Positions 24,354 through 33,794 of a DNA stretch of 64,000 bases are shown piece by piece. The notes under the pieces are model-generated. The model did not search any database. It worked only from the letters and a program-made list of their open reading frames with translations, and was not told the origin of the DNA. The DNA comes from JBMDXB01 sp048594975 (GTDB lineage: Bacteria; Acidobacteriota; Vicinamibacteria; Vicinamibacterales; 2-12-FULL-66-21), in contig JBMDXQ010000080.1 of the NCBI GenBank assembly GCA_048594975.1, positions 1-64,000 on the forward strand. The letters are read 5' to 3'. Position 1 is the stretch's first letter. Each line of letters opens with the position of its first letter. Both the position numbers and the translations under genes were made by a program.

Positions 24354-26794
24354 GGCCTGCGGTCGCGTCGTCCTCGCGCGTAGCATACTCGATTTCGCCG
24401 GGAGTCGGCGCGCCGGCGCGGACCGCCTGGCTCGCCGCCGGGCTCTTCCTGGCCACGCTGGCGACGTTGATGCTGGAGGTGCTCGACACGCGGCTGCTGT
24501 CGGTGCTGACCTGGTACCACCTGTCGTTCGTGGCGGTCTCGGTGGCCATGCTGGGCATGGCGGCAGGCGCGGTGCTGGTGTTCCTCGGCGGCCCCTCGTT
24601 CGCCCCCGGCCGCGCGGCGAGCGCGCTGCCGGGCGGCACGCTCGGGTTCGCCGTCTCGATCGCGCTGTCCCACCTGGCGAACCTGGCGATCCCGATCCCG
24701 GGTGATGCCGCCGCGCCGAGCACGGTACTGATCGCGCTCGGCATCTCGACGGCGGTGCTGGCCATCCCGTTCGTGATGTCCGGCGTGGTCGTCACCATCG
24801 CGCTCACGCGGGCCGGCGGGCGGATCGGCGTGCTCTACGCGGCCGATCTGCTCGGCGCCGCGTTCGGCTGTCTGGCCGTCGTGTGGGTGCTCGAGCACAC
24901 GGACATCACGTCGACCGCGCTCACCGCGGCGGCGTGCGCGGCGCTGGGCGCGCTCTGCTTCGCCCGCCATGCCGGCCGCGGGCTCACCGGATCGGGCACC
25001 ACCGCCGCGGTGCTGCTGCTGGCGGCGGGAGGGAACGCGGCGGCGGCGCGCCCCGTCGGCATCATCTATCCGAAGGAGCGGCGGCTCTGGTTCCACGAGG
25101 ACGTCGTGCAGTACTCGCGCTGGAACGCGCATTCGCAGGTCACGGTGAACAGGCCGGCGGCCACGCGCAGTTTCTACTGGGGTGCGGGCCGGAACGCGCC
25201 GTCCGCGCCGGCGACGATCGCCTACGCGGCGATCGACGGCATGGCCGGAACGGCGATCACGCAGTGGGACGGCCGGCCGGAGTCGCTGGCCTGGACGCGC
25301 TACGACGTCACCGCCGTCCCCTACCACCTGCGGCGCGGCCGCGCGGCGGTCATCGGGGTCGGCGGGGGGCGCGACGTGCTCACCGCGATTGCCGCCGGCA
25401 GCACGTCGGTCACCGGCATCGAGATCAACGGGCTGATGCTGCAGCTGCTGCGCGAGCGCTACCGTGACTTCGCGCGCGTGGTGGCGCACCCGGGCGTGAC
25501 GCTCGTGCACGACGAGGCGCGGGCCTACCTGACGCGGACCGGCGATCGCTACGACGTACTGCAGATGTCGCTCATCGACACCTGGGCGGCGACCGGGGCA
25601 GGCGCCTACACGCTGACCGAGAACGGGCTGTACACGCGCGAGGGTTGGCGCGTGTTCCTGCGCACCTTGGCGCCGGACGGCGTGTTCAGCGTGTCACGCT
25701 GGTTCGACGCGTCGAACGTCTCGGAAACGACGCGCCTGGTGTCGCTCGGCGTCGCGGCGCTCATCGATCGCGGTGTGGCGAGCCCGGGCGCGCACCTCGT
25801 GCTCGTCACCAGGAACAACGTCGCGACGCAGCTGGTGTCCCCCGCTCCGTTCACCGACGACGACCGCCAGCGGCTCGAGCGCCTGCGCGACGACAGCGGG
25901 TTCGACCTGGCGGTCACGCCGTGGCACGCGTCAGCCGACCGCCGTCTGCAGGAGATCGCGTCGGCGAGGTCACCGGCCGAACTCGCGCGCGCCGCCGCCG
26001 ACGACGTATTCGACTTCAGCGCGCCGACCGACCGCCGGCCGTTCTTCTTCAACATGCTCAAGCCGCGCGCCGCGTTCTCCGCCCGCGCCGCCGGGGCTCG
26101 CGGCCCCGGGGTGGTCAGCGGCAACCTCGCGGCCACGCGAACGCTCGCGGCGCTCTGTCTGGCCTCGGCGATGCTCGTCGCGGCGATCGTCCTGTGGCCG
26201 TTGTGGCGGGCGGGGCGTCCCGCGCTGCCGCCTGGTGTGTTCGGCGCGGCGCTGGCGTACTTCGCGCTGATCGGCCTCGGGTTCATGTTCGTGCAGATCC
26301 CGTTCTTGCAGCGGTTTTCCGTCTACCTGGGACACCCCACCTATACTTTTTCGATCCTCCTCTTCCTCATGATCCTGTCGGCCGGACTCGGCAGTCTCGC
26401 GTCCGAGCGCATCGCGGTGCACCGGTGGGCCTTGATACGGGCGATTCCGATCGCGATCGGCACGCTCACGATCGTGGAGGTCGCGATCCTGCAATGGACG
26501 CTCGAGCCGACCGTTGCCTGGCCGCTCGCCGGACGCACGCTTGTCGTCGCCTCGTTCGTGGCACCGCTGGCATTTCTCATGGGACATTGCTTTCCCATCG
26601 GCATGCGGCTGGTTGGCCGTCATTCCGACCGGGTCACGGCGTGGATGTGGGGCGTGAACGGCGCCTGCGGCGTGGCCGCATCGGTGGCCGCAGTGCTGGT
26701 GTCGATGTGGATCGCGATCGACGCGGGCCTGGTACTCGCCGCCGTCCTCTACTTCCTCTTGCTCCTCCCGATGCGCCGGCTGGGCGCCGCCTGA
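24335..26794 (+). CDS. Membrane protein with spermidine-synthase-like domain
   Basis: An 819-residue fusion: about six or seven N-terminal helices, a SAM-dependent aminopropyltransferase-like domain (about 300-530) with VIGVGGGRDVLTA and TGIEIN, then about seven C-terminal helices. The GTG at 24335 is preceded by GGGAG at proper distance. The catalytic Asp of true spermidine synthases is not clearly present (SLIDTWA occupies the region), so the reaction is unknown. It is distant from speA and need not act in polyamine synthesis. Confidence 0.82.
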   Translation: MTQRESWPAVASSSRVAYSISPGVGAPARTAWLAAGLFLATLATLMLEVLDTRLLSVLTWYHLSFVAVSVAMLGMAAGAVLVFLGGPSFAPGRAASALPGGTLGFAVSIALSHLANLAIPIPGDAAAPSTVLIALGISTAVLAIPFVMSGVVVTIALTRAGGRIGVLYAADLLGAAFGCLAVVWVLEHTDITSTALTAAACAALGALCFARHAGRGLTGSGTTAAVLLLAAGGNAAAARPVGIIYPKERRLWFHEDVVQYSRWNAHSQVTVNRPAATRSFYWGAGRNAPSAPATIAYAAIDGMAGTAITQWDGRPESLAWTRYDVTAVPYHLRRGRAAVIGVGGGRDVLTAIAAGSTSVTGIEINGLMLQLLRERYRDFARVVAHPGVTLVHDEARAYLTRTGDRYDVLQMSLIDTWAATGAGAYTLTENGLYTREGWRVFLRTLAPDGVFSVSRWFDASNVSETTRLVSLGVAALIDRGVASPGAHLVLVTRNNVATQLVSPAPFTDDDRQRLERLRDDSGFDLAVTPWHASADRRLQEIASARSPAELARAAADDVFDFSAPTDRRPFFFNMLKPRAAFSARAAGARGPGVVSGNLAATRTLAALCLASAMLVAAIVLWPLWRAGRPALPPGVFGAALAYFALIGLGFMFVQIPFLQRFSVYLGHPTYTFSILLFLMILSAGLGSLASERIAVHRWALIRAIPIAIGTLTIVEVAILQWTLEPTVAWPLAGRTLVVASFVAPLAFLMGHCFPIGMRLVGRHSDRVTAWMWGVNGACGVAASVAAVLVSMWIAIDAGLVLAAVLYFLLLLPMRRLGAA

Positions 26795-26941
26795 ACTCGC
26801 GTCGCGTGCGGTTTTGGTCGCCGCGCCGCCCAAACTGTGATCGCCACGGCCGGCCCCGTCCGCAACTGATTGATCCCGCTGCCGGCGCGCTGGCGTGAAA
26901 CTCGCACTTCGCAGTTGGTTCCCCGGCGAGGAGCACGCGCC

Positions 26942-29900
26942 ATGGCGTTCGGGAGTCGTTCGGGCCATGCCTTCGTCGTCGCCGTGACCCTGGGGCTGTC
27001 CGCTTCCCTCGGCGCCGTCCAGCAGCCGGGATCGCCCGGCGGCGGTCCGCTGCCCGATTTCGACGTCCGCGCCGGGCGCCGCCCGGCGGCCGCGGCGCCG
27101 GCCGCGCAGGATGCGCTGCGCCGCGCGCGCGGACCGCGGGGCGAACGGGCCGCACGGCTCGACCCGCACACGGGTGCGCTTCGCATGATCGAGAAACCCG
27201 CGGCCGCGCTGAACGCGCGCGCCCCGGTGGTCGCCGCGCGGCGCGTCGTCGAGTCGCTCGCCGACAGCCTCGGACTGGACGCGGCGGATCTGCGCGAGCT
27301 CACGCTGGTGCGCGACTTCACGAGCGCCTCGACCGGCCTGCGCACAATCGCATTCGCACAGGCGATTGACGGCATCCCCGTTTTCGATGGCGTCGTGACG
27401 CTTCACGTGCGGGCTGACGGCGCGATCGAACGGGTGACCTCGGGCGCCGCGCGCGGTGCCGGGCGGCCTCCGCTCGGCGGGCCGCGCCGCGACCCCGCGG
27501 GAACACTGCTGTGGTTTCCCATCGACGGCGCGCTCCGGCTCGCGACGCAGACCGTGGTCGAGTCGGAGGACCCGAAGGCCGTCTACGACCTGATCGCCGA
27601 CGCCGCGACGGGCGAGCTGCTGTTCCGGCGGAACCGCGTGCGCTACGCGGACGGCACCGGCCGCGTGCTGCAGGCGGCCGAGACCAGTCTCCGGGACCCG
27701 CGACTGCCCGACGCGATGCCGTGGGGCGAGTCGGGCCCGGGCAGCTGCCCTCCGGCGGTGAATCACCTGGTACGCAGCCTGAACGCTCCCTTCAGGGATG
27801 AGGCGACGGTACTCGCGACGAACGGCCGCCTTTCCGGCAACAACACGCACGTCTTCCGCGGCGCGGCGCAGACCGAGGCCGCCGCCGGTTCGCTCGACGG
27901 CACGTCCTGGTCGTTCGACTTCCCGTTCGGCTCCGCGGCGGCGGCGGAGACGGCGCTCTTCTTCTCGCTGAACTTCGTGCACGACTTCTTCTACGACCTG
28001 GGATTCGACGAAGCGGCCGGCAACTTCCAGGCCGACAACTTCGGCCGGGGCGGCGCCGCCGGGGATCCGCTGTTCGCGCTGGCACGCGCCAGCGGTCGCA
28101 ACAACGCCTACTACCAGCATGCCGTGGACGGCTCCAGTCCGACGATCGCGATGTTCCTCTGGGACGGCTCGGGGTGCTGGTCGCAGGACGTGGACGGCGA
28201 CGGCACGGGCGACCTCGACGGCGACCACGACTCCGACATCGTCATCCACGAGTTCCATCACGGCGTGAGCCTGCGCCTCAATCCTGCGTGGAACGGCGCG
28301 GAGGCGGCGGCGATGGGAGAAGGCGGCGGCGACTTCTTCGCGTACAGCGTCAACGGCGACACCGTGCTCGCCGACTACGCCCGCCCCGGCGGCATCCGCC
28401 GCATCAACGACAAGGTGTACTCCGACTGGTCCTGCCCGTTCTGGTTCCTCTGCGAGGAGCACGTGAACGGCGAGATCTGGGCCAACACCCTGTGGGACGT
28501 GCGCGAGCGGTTCCGCACCGACCTGGTGCGCGGCAGCGAGGGCACCGCGATCAACGAGTCGCACCAGCTGTACGTCGATGCGCTCAAGCTGTCGCCGCCG
28601 TCGCCGACGATGCTCGACATGCGTGACGCGATGCTGCTCGCCGATTCGGTCCGCAATCCCGCCACGACGCGCAGCCAGAACTTCTGCCGCCTGTGGGAAC
28701 CGTTCGCCGCGCGCGGGATGGGCGTGGACGCCACCGACACGGCGGACAACGGCCTGAACCAGGTCTCGGCCGCCTACAACGTCCCCGACGGCTGCGTGCC
28801 ACCGCCCGCGCCGCCGACGATTACGGTCGCCGTGGTCACGGCGACCGCGGCCGAGGCTGGCCCTTCGAGCGGCCTGTTCCGCATCAGCCGTGGCACCGCG
28901 CAGCCCTCTCCCGTGACGGTCAGCTACTCGCTGTCAGGATCGGCCGCAAACGGCACCGACTATGTTTTGCTGCCCGGCACCGCCACGATTCCGTCCGGCG
29001 CCGCAACGGCGGACGTCGAGGTCACGCCGATAGACGACACGACGCTCGAATCGAACGAAACGGTCGTGCTCTCGCTCCGCGCCCAGGGCTCCTACATCGT
29101 CGGCAGCCCGGCCTCCGGCACCGTCACGATCGTGAGCGACGACGTTGCGCCCGACTTCGCGGTGACCGCCCTCGCGGCACCGCAGAAGTTTCCTGCAGGC
29201 GTGCCGACTGCGGTGACGGACACGACGGCCAACCAGGGCAAGGCACAGAGCCCGGCGTCGTTCACGTCGTATTACCTGTCCAGCAACATCCAGCTCGACG
29301 CGTCGGACCTCCTGCTCGGCAGCCGCGACGTGCCCGGGCTGGCGCCGGGCGGCTCGCACGAGGGAAGCGCCACCCTCGTCGTGCCCGCAGAGACGACTCC
29401 CGGCACCTACTCGCTGTTCGCGAAGGCCGACGGCCCGGGCGCCATCGAGGAGTCGTCCGAGTTGAACAACACGCGGCGGCTGACGATCCGCATCGGACCC
29501 GATCTGATCGTCTCCGCACTGTCGGGTCCGGCCACGGCGGCGCCGGGCGCGACGATCTTCGTGTCCGACACGACCATGAACGACGGCGCCACGGCCGCGG
29601 CCGCATCCGTGACACGTTTCTACCTGTCGGAGAACCGCACGGTGGAGGCGGGCGACGTGCTGCTGCAGTCCCGCAACGTCCCGCCGCTCGCGGCAGCGGC
29701 GGTGCACACCGCCACGACGGCGGTGACGATCCCGACGTCGACGGCTACCGGCTCGTACTACCTGCTGGCGGACGCCGACGGGGAAACCGCGGTCGCGGAA
29801 GCTGTCGAGACCAACAACGCACGCTCTCTCCCGCTCCGGATCGGACCCGATCTCGTGGTCGCCTCGGTGACCGCCCCGGCGAAGTCGGCAGCGGGTGCGG

Positions 29901-30562
29901 CACTGGTGGTCACGGACACCACGAGCAACACCGGCCAGGGCGCGGCGCCCGCGTCGTCGACGGCGCTGTTCCTCTCGGCGGACTTTTCGCTCGATTCCTC
30001 GGACACGCGGTTGTCAGAGGGCCGGGCCGTGCCGCCGCTCGCCGCCGGCGCGTCCAGCACGGGCAGCACGACCGCGACGCTGCCGGCGAGCCTTGCGCCC
30101 GGCACGTGGTACGTGTTCGCACGGGCGGACGACGGGGAGGTCGTGGCGGAGGTGCTGGAGACCAACAACAGCCGCTACGCTATCGTCCGGGTGGGGCCGG
30201 ACCTGACCGTGCCCTCGGTGTCGGCGCCATCGAGCGCGGTCGCAGGCAGCGCGATCGCCGTCACCTACACCGTCGCCAACGCGGGCGCCGAGGCGGCAGG
30301 CGCGTCCTTCGTCAAGTTCTACCTGTCAACCGATCTGCAGCTCGACGCCTCGGACGTCGATCTCGGCTCCTCGTCCGAGATCCCGCCGCTGCCGGCCGGC
30401 GCCAGCGTCACCGGGACGACGACCGTCGTCGTGCCGGGCGGGCGTTCCGGGACGTTCTACCTGCTCGCGATTGCCGACGGCACGGGCGTCATCGCGGAAG
30501 CGAACGAGGGGAACAACCGCGGCTGGCGGAAGGTCACGGTGTCGCTGCCCGCCGGGTGGTGA
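26942..30562 (+). CDS. Secreted M36 metalloprotease with Calx-beta and four CARDB repeats
   Basis: A 1206-residue fungalysin-type protease. A signal peptide, an inhibitory FTP-like propeptide (about 70-230), and a catalytic domain with the zinc site DIVIHEFHHGVSLRL and the third ligand region MGEGGGDFFAY. After about residue 620 come a Calx-beta domain and four tandem CARDB repeats, each ending with a variant of SSELNNTR and starting PDL(I/V/T)V. GAGGAG lies eight bases before the ATG. A long surface or secreted protease; the repeats probably bind cell-surface material (inference). Confidence 0.92.
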   Translation: MAFGSRSGHAFVVAVTLGLSASLGAVQQPGSPGGGPLPDFDVRAGRRPAAAAPAAQDALRRARGPRGERAARLDPHTGALRMIEKPAAALNARAPVVAARRVVESLADSLGLDAADLRELTLVRDFTSASTGLRTIAFAQAIDGIPVFDGVVTLHVRADGAIERVTSGAARGAGRPPLGGPRRDPAGTLLWFPIDGALRLATQTVVESEDPKAVYDLIADAATGELLFRRNRVRYADGTGRVLQAAETSLRDPRLPDAMPWGESGPGSCPPAVNHLVRSLNAPFRDEATVLATNGRLSGNNTHVFRGAAQTEAAAGSLDGTSWSFDFPFGSAAAAETALFFSLNFVHDFFYDLGFDEAAGNFQADNFGRGGAAGDPLFALARASGRNNAYYQHAVDGSSPTIAMFLWDGSGCWSQDVDGDGTGDLDGDHDSDIVIHEFHHGVSLRLNPAWNGAEAAAMGEGGGDFFAYSVNGDTVLADYARPGGIRRINDKVYSDWSCPFWFLCEEHVNGEIWANTLWDVRERFRTDLVRGSEGTAINESHQLYVDALKLSPPSPTMLDMRDAMLLADSVRNPATTRSQNFCRLWEPFAARGMGVDATDTADNGLNQVSAAYNVPDGCVPPPAPPTITVAVVTATAAEAGPSSGLFRISRGTAQPSPVTVSYSLSGSAANGTDYVLLPGTATIPSGAATADVEVTPIDDTTLESNETVVLSLRAQGSYIVGSPASGTVTIVSDDVAPDFAVTALAAPQKFPAGVPTAVTDTTANQGKAQSPASFTSYYLSSNIQLDASDLLLGSRDVPGLAPGGSHEGSATLVVPAETTPGTYSLFAKADGPGAIEESSELNNTRRLTIRIGPDLIVSALSGPATAAPGATIFVSDTTMNDGATAAAASVTRFYLSENRTVEAGDVLLQSRNVPPLAAAAVHTATTAVTIPTSTATGSYYLLADADGETAVAEAVETNNARSLPLRIGPDLVVASVTAPAKSAAGAALVVTDTTSNTGQGAAPASSTALFLSADFSLDSSDTRLSEGRAVPPLAAGASSTGSTTATLPASLAPGTWYVFARADDGEVVAEVLETNNSRYAIVRVGPDLTVPSVSAPSSAVAGSAIAVTYTVANAGAEAAGASFVKFYLSTDLQLDASDVDLGSSSEIPPLPAGASVTGTTTVVVPGGRSGTFYLLAIADGTGVIAEANEGNNRGWRKVTVSLPAGW

Positions 30563-30570
30563 GCGGGTCT

Positions 30571-30648
30571 CAATGTTGAATGCCGAATGCAGAATGCCGA
30601 AATCGTCAACCATTCGGCATTCGTCATTCAGCATTCGGCATTGACATT
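30571..30648. repeat. GAATGCCGAATGC word hairpin
   Basis: The left arm repeats GAATGC and GAATGCCGAA; the right arm has the reverse complements (TTCGGCATTC, GCATTCGGCATT). Together they form an imperfect stem of about 30 pairs with an 11-base loop. It sits between the M36 gene and the PadR gene. A shorter relative lies at 54773-54798. Possibly a terminator or a mobile palindromic repeat. Confidence 0.8.
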
Positions 30649-30721
30649 CCAGGCAACCTTCCCCACCCCTCCCCCGTCTCATACCTTGACCGTCTAGGCT
30701 TCTTTGGTGCAGGCTCTAGGC

Positions 30722-31060
30722 ATGGCGCATACGTCCGACTCGGGCGTGCTGCACGGCACGCTCGAGGCGCTCGTCCTCAAGACGCTGACCTGGGGCCCCC
30801 GTCACGGCTACGGCATCGTGAAGTGGATCGAAGAGGCGACCGACGGGACGGTGATCGTCGAGGAGGGCACGCTGTACCCCGCGCTCTACCGGATGGAGCG
30901 GCGCGGTTGGATCGACGCCGAATGGGGCACGTCCGAGCTCGGCCGCAAGGCGAAGTTCTACCGGCTGACCGCGCGGGGCCGAAAGCGCCTCGCCGAGGAG
31001 ACCGCCGAATGGGCGCGGTTGTCCGCGGCGGTCTCGAAGGTTCTCCTGTCCACGACATGA
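30722..31060 (+). CDS. PadR family transcriptional regulator
   Basis: A 112-residue winged-helix protein. LHGTLEALVLKTLTWGPRHGYGI and EEGTLYPALYRMERRGWI are the PadR core. The ATG at 30722 is used; an in-frame GTG at 30707 is also possible. Its stop overlaps the permease ATG by four bases. PadR genes paired with ADOP permeases are common in Acidobacteriota, where the regulator is thought to control the neighbouring permease. Confidence 0.93.
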   Translation: MAHTSDSGVLHGTLEALVLKTLTWGPRHGYGIVKWIEEATDGTVIVEEGTLYPALYRMERRGWIDAEWGTSELGRKAKFYRLTARGRKRLAEETAEWARLSAAVSKVLLSTT

Positions 31061-33750
31061 AGTTCGGGCGGGCACTAGGGTCGGTGTTCTGGCGCGGCAG
31101 CGTCGACGACGAGGTCGATTCCGAGCTCGAGTTCCACGTCGAGATGCGCACGCGCGAGCTGGTGGCGCGCGGGATGGACCGCAACGCGGCGCGCGAAGAC
31201 GCAATCGCCCGCTTCGGCGACATCCGGCAGGTCAGCGCGACCTGCCGCGACCTGGGCAGGAGGAGGAACAGGGACATGAAGCGCGCCGTGTACTTCTCGG
31301 AACTGAAGCAGGACCTCCTCTTCGCGTGCCGGCAGCTTGTCCGGGCGCCTGGTTTCACAGTCGTCGCTCTCGTGACGCTGACGCTCGGGCTCGGTGCCAC
31401 GACGGCGATCTTCAGCGTCGTCCACGCCGTCGTGCTCCGGCCGCTGCCCTTCCCCGATGCGGATCGCGTCTTCGCCGTCTACGAGACCTGGCGCGACTTC
31501 CGGCGGGGGCGTCTGTCGGCGGGCAACTACGCCGAGGGGATCTCCAGAGCACAGAGCTTCAGCCGCACGGCCGCCGTCGAGTACGTCAGCTTCAATCTCG
31601 GCGACGCGCTGGACACGGAACGCGTGATCGGCGCGCGCACCACCGGGGGGTTCTTCGGCGTGTTCGACGTGCCTCCCGCCCTGGGCCGGGTGTTCGCCGA
31701 ACCCGACGATCGGGCCGGGCGGGAGCAGGTCGCCGTCCTGAGCCATCGCCTGTGGGCGCGACGCTTCGGCTCGAACCCCGTCATCGTCGGAACGACCATC
31801 CGGTTGAACGGCCGCCCGTTCGAGGTTCTCGGCGTCATGCCCGCCTCCTTCGATTCCGCCGTGATGCAGGAGGAGCTGTGGGTCCCGATGGCGTTCAGCG
31901 CGGCGCGGACAGCCAACTTCGACGAGCACTACCTCGCCTCCTTCGCGCGGCTCCGACCGGACGTGACGCGCGAGCAGGCGCAGACGGAGCTCGACCGCCT
32001 GGCCACGGAGGTCTCGGCGGCGCAGCCGATGCACAACGCGCAGCGCGGCTTCTGGTCGGAACCGCTGCTCGAATCGGTGGTGACGAGCGTGCGCGAGCGC
32101 CTCTTCATCCTGCTTGGCGCCGTCGGCCTGGTGCTGTTGATTGCGTGCGGCAATCTGTCCAACCTGCTCCTGGCGCGCGGGACCGCGCGATCGGGCGAAC
32201 TCGCGGTGCGCGCGGCGCTCGGCGCCGGACGATCGCGGCTGGTGCGCCAGCTCATCACCGAGAGCCTGGTGCTGGCTTGCGTCGCGGCCGCGGCCGGCGT
32301 CGCGCTGGCGTTCTGGGGCATCCGCGGCCTCGTGGCCGTCGCGCCTCCGGGCGTGCCCCGCCTCGAGCAGGCGGCGATCGATCCGGTCGCCCTCGGGTTT
32401 GCGGCAGGCGCCGCATTTCTGAGCGCGCTGCTGTTCGGCACGGTGCCGGCGTTCCGGGCGGCGCGCACGGACCTGCAGGGCACGCTCACCGCCAAGACCC
32501 GCGGTGCGGTCGGCAGCGTCCGCGATCGCCTTCGCACCAGCCTGATCGTCGCGGAACTCGCGCTGGCGCTGCTCCTGCTCGTCGGCGCCGGCCTGCTGAT
32601 CCGCAGCTCGATCGCCCTGCAGCGCGTCGACCCCGGGTTCACGCCCGCGGGCGTCCTGACGGCGCGGCTGTCGCTGGCCGCGGGCCGCGACGGCCCGCCC
32701 GAGGCGCGCCCGGATGTCGGGGCGGTGCGCGCCACGTTCACGCGCGTGCTCGAGCAGGCCTCGACGGTGCCGGGCGTCGAGGCGGCGGCGCTCGTGAACC
32801 AGGTGCCGATGGGTCCCGGCGGGAACAGCAACGGGCTGCTCGTCGAGGGGAGAGCCATCGACGCGCGGAACGCGATCGACAGCCTGCTGCGCATGGTCAC
32901 CCCGGGGTACTTCTCCGCGATGGGGATTCCGATCCGCAAGGGACGCGGCTTCACCGACGCGGATCGACGCGGCGCGCAGAAGGTGATGATCATCAACGAA
33001 TCGCTCGCGAGGGTCGCCTTCCCGGACTCCGATCCAATCGGCAGGCGCATCGCCTGCTGCGAGCCGGCGGCCGACGGCACGTCGCCGGACTACAAGACGG
33101 TGGTCGGCGTAGCCGGCGACGTGTACTCGCGCGGGGTGGCCGCCGGCCCCTACCCGGAGTTCTACCTGCCGCTCGACCAGCTGCCGGACGCGGCCTGGGA
33201 CTGGACGCAGCGGACACTGTACGTCGTCGCCCGCACCAGGATGGAGCCCGGCGCGCTCGCCGGGCCGCTGCGCCGCGCGGTCGCCGCCGCCGCGCCCGGC
33301 GTCCCCGTGTTCAACGTCCGGACGATGGAGGAGCGCCTCGCGGATTCGCTGGCGACCGCGAACTTCAACACGCTGCTGTTGACGCTGCTCGGCGCGATCG
33401 GGCTGGTGCTGTCGGCGGTCGGGATCTACGGCGTCATCGCCTACTTCGTCTCGCGGCGGACGCAGGAGATCGGGGTGCGCATGGCGCTCGGCGCGTCGCG
33501 TGGCGACGTCGTTCGCCTCGTCGTCCGCCAGGCGGCGGCGCCGATCGCGGTCGGGCTCGCGGCCGGCCTCGGGGCCTCGCTGGCCGCGACCCGCGTGCTC
33601 GAACGCGAGCTCTTCGGCGTGACGCCGACCGACGTGGTGACGCTCGCGGCGATGTCGCTGACGCTGGCGGCGGTCGGACTCGCCGCCAGCGTGGTTCCAG
33701 CGCGGCGCGCGGCGTCGGTGGATCCGACGCGCGCGTTGCGGATGAACTGA
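31057..33750 (+). CDS. ADOP-type MacB-like permease
   Basis: An 897-residue ABC permease of the acidobacterial duplicated orphan permease group. A short N-terminal ADOP segment (RGSVDDEVDSELEFHVEMR...) precedes two MacB/FtsX modules, each with a periplasmic MacB-core domain and helices. The end ARRAASVDPTRALRMN is the usual closing motif. No ATPase gene is adjacent, as expected. Function is unknown; it is regulated with PadR by overlap. Confidence 0.93.
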   Translation: MKFGRALGSVFWRGSVDDEVDSELEFHVEMRTRELVARGMDRNAAREDAIARFGDIRQVSATCRDLGRRRNRDMKRAVYFSELKQDLLFACRQLVRAPGFTVVALVTLTLGLGATTAIFSVVHAVVLRPLPFPDADRVFAVYETWRDFRRGRLSAGNYAEGISRAQSFSRTAAVEYVSFNLGDALDTERVIGARTTGGFFGVFDVPPALGRVFAEPDDRAGREQVAVLSHRLWARRFGSNPVIVGTTIRLNGRPFEVLGVMPASFDSAVMQEELWVPMAFSAARTANFDEHYLASFARLRPDVTREQAQTELDRLATEVSAAQPMHNAQRGFWSEPLLESVVTSVRERLFILLGAVGLVLLIACGNLSNLLLARGTARSGELAVRAALGAGRSRLVRQLITESLVLACVAAAAGVALAFWGIRGLVAVAPPGVPRLEQAAIDPVALGFAAGAAFLSALLFGTVPAFRAARTDLQGTLTAKTRGAVGSVRDRLRTSLIVAELALALLLLVGAGLLIRSSIALQRVDPGFTPAGVLTARLSLAAGRDGPPEARPDVGAVRATFTRVLEQASTVPGVEAAALVNQVPMGPGGNSNGLLVEGRAIDARNAIDSLLRMVTPGYFSAMGIPIRKGRGFTDADRRGAQKVMIINESLARVAFPDSDPIGRRIACCEPAADGTSPDYKTVVGVAGDVYSRGVAAGPYPEFYLPLDQLPDAAWDWTQRTLYVVARTRMEPGALAGPLRRAVAAAAPGVPVFNVRTMEERLADSLATANFNTLLLTLLGAIGLVLSAVGIYGVIAYFVSRRTQEIGVRMALGASRGDVVRLVVRQAAAPIAVGLAAGLGASLAATRVLERELFGVTPTDVVTLAAMSLTLAAVGLAASVVPARRAASVDPTRALRMN

Positions 33751-33794
33751 GACCGATCCGCGGCCCCGCGGTCCGCCGTCCACTGTCCGCGGAG

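Noticed and set aside
25970..28564. An 864-codon minus-strand frame
   Set aside because: Spans two well-supported plus-strand genes and has shadow composition.
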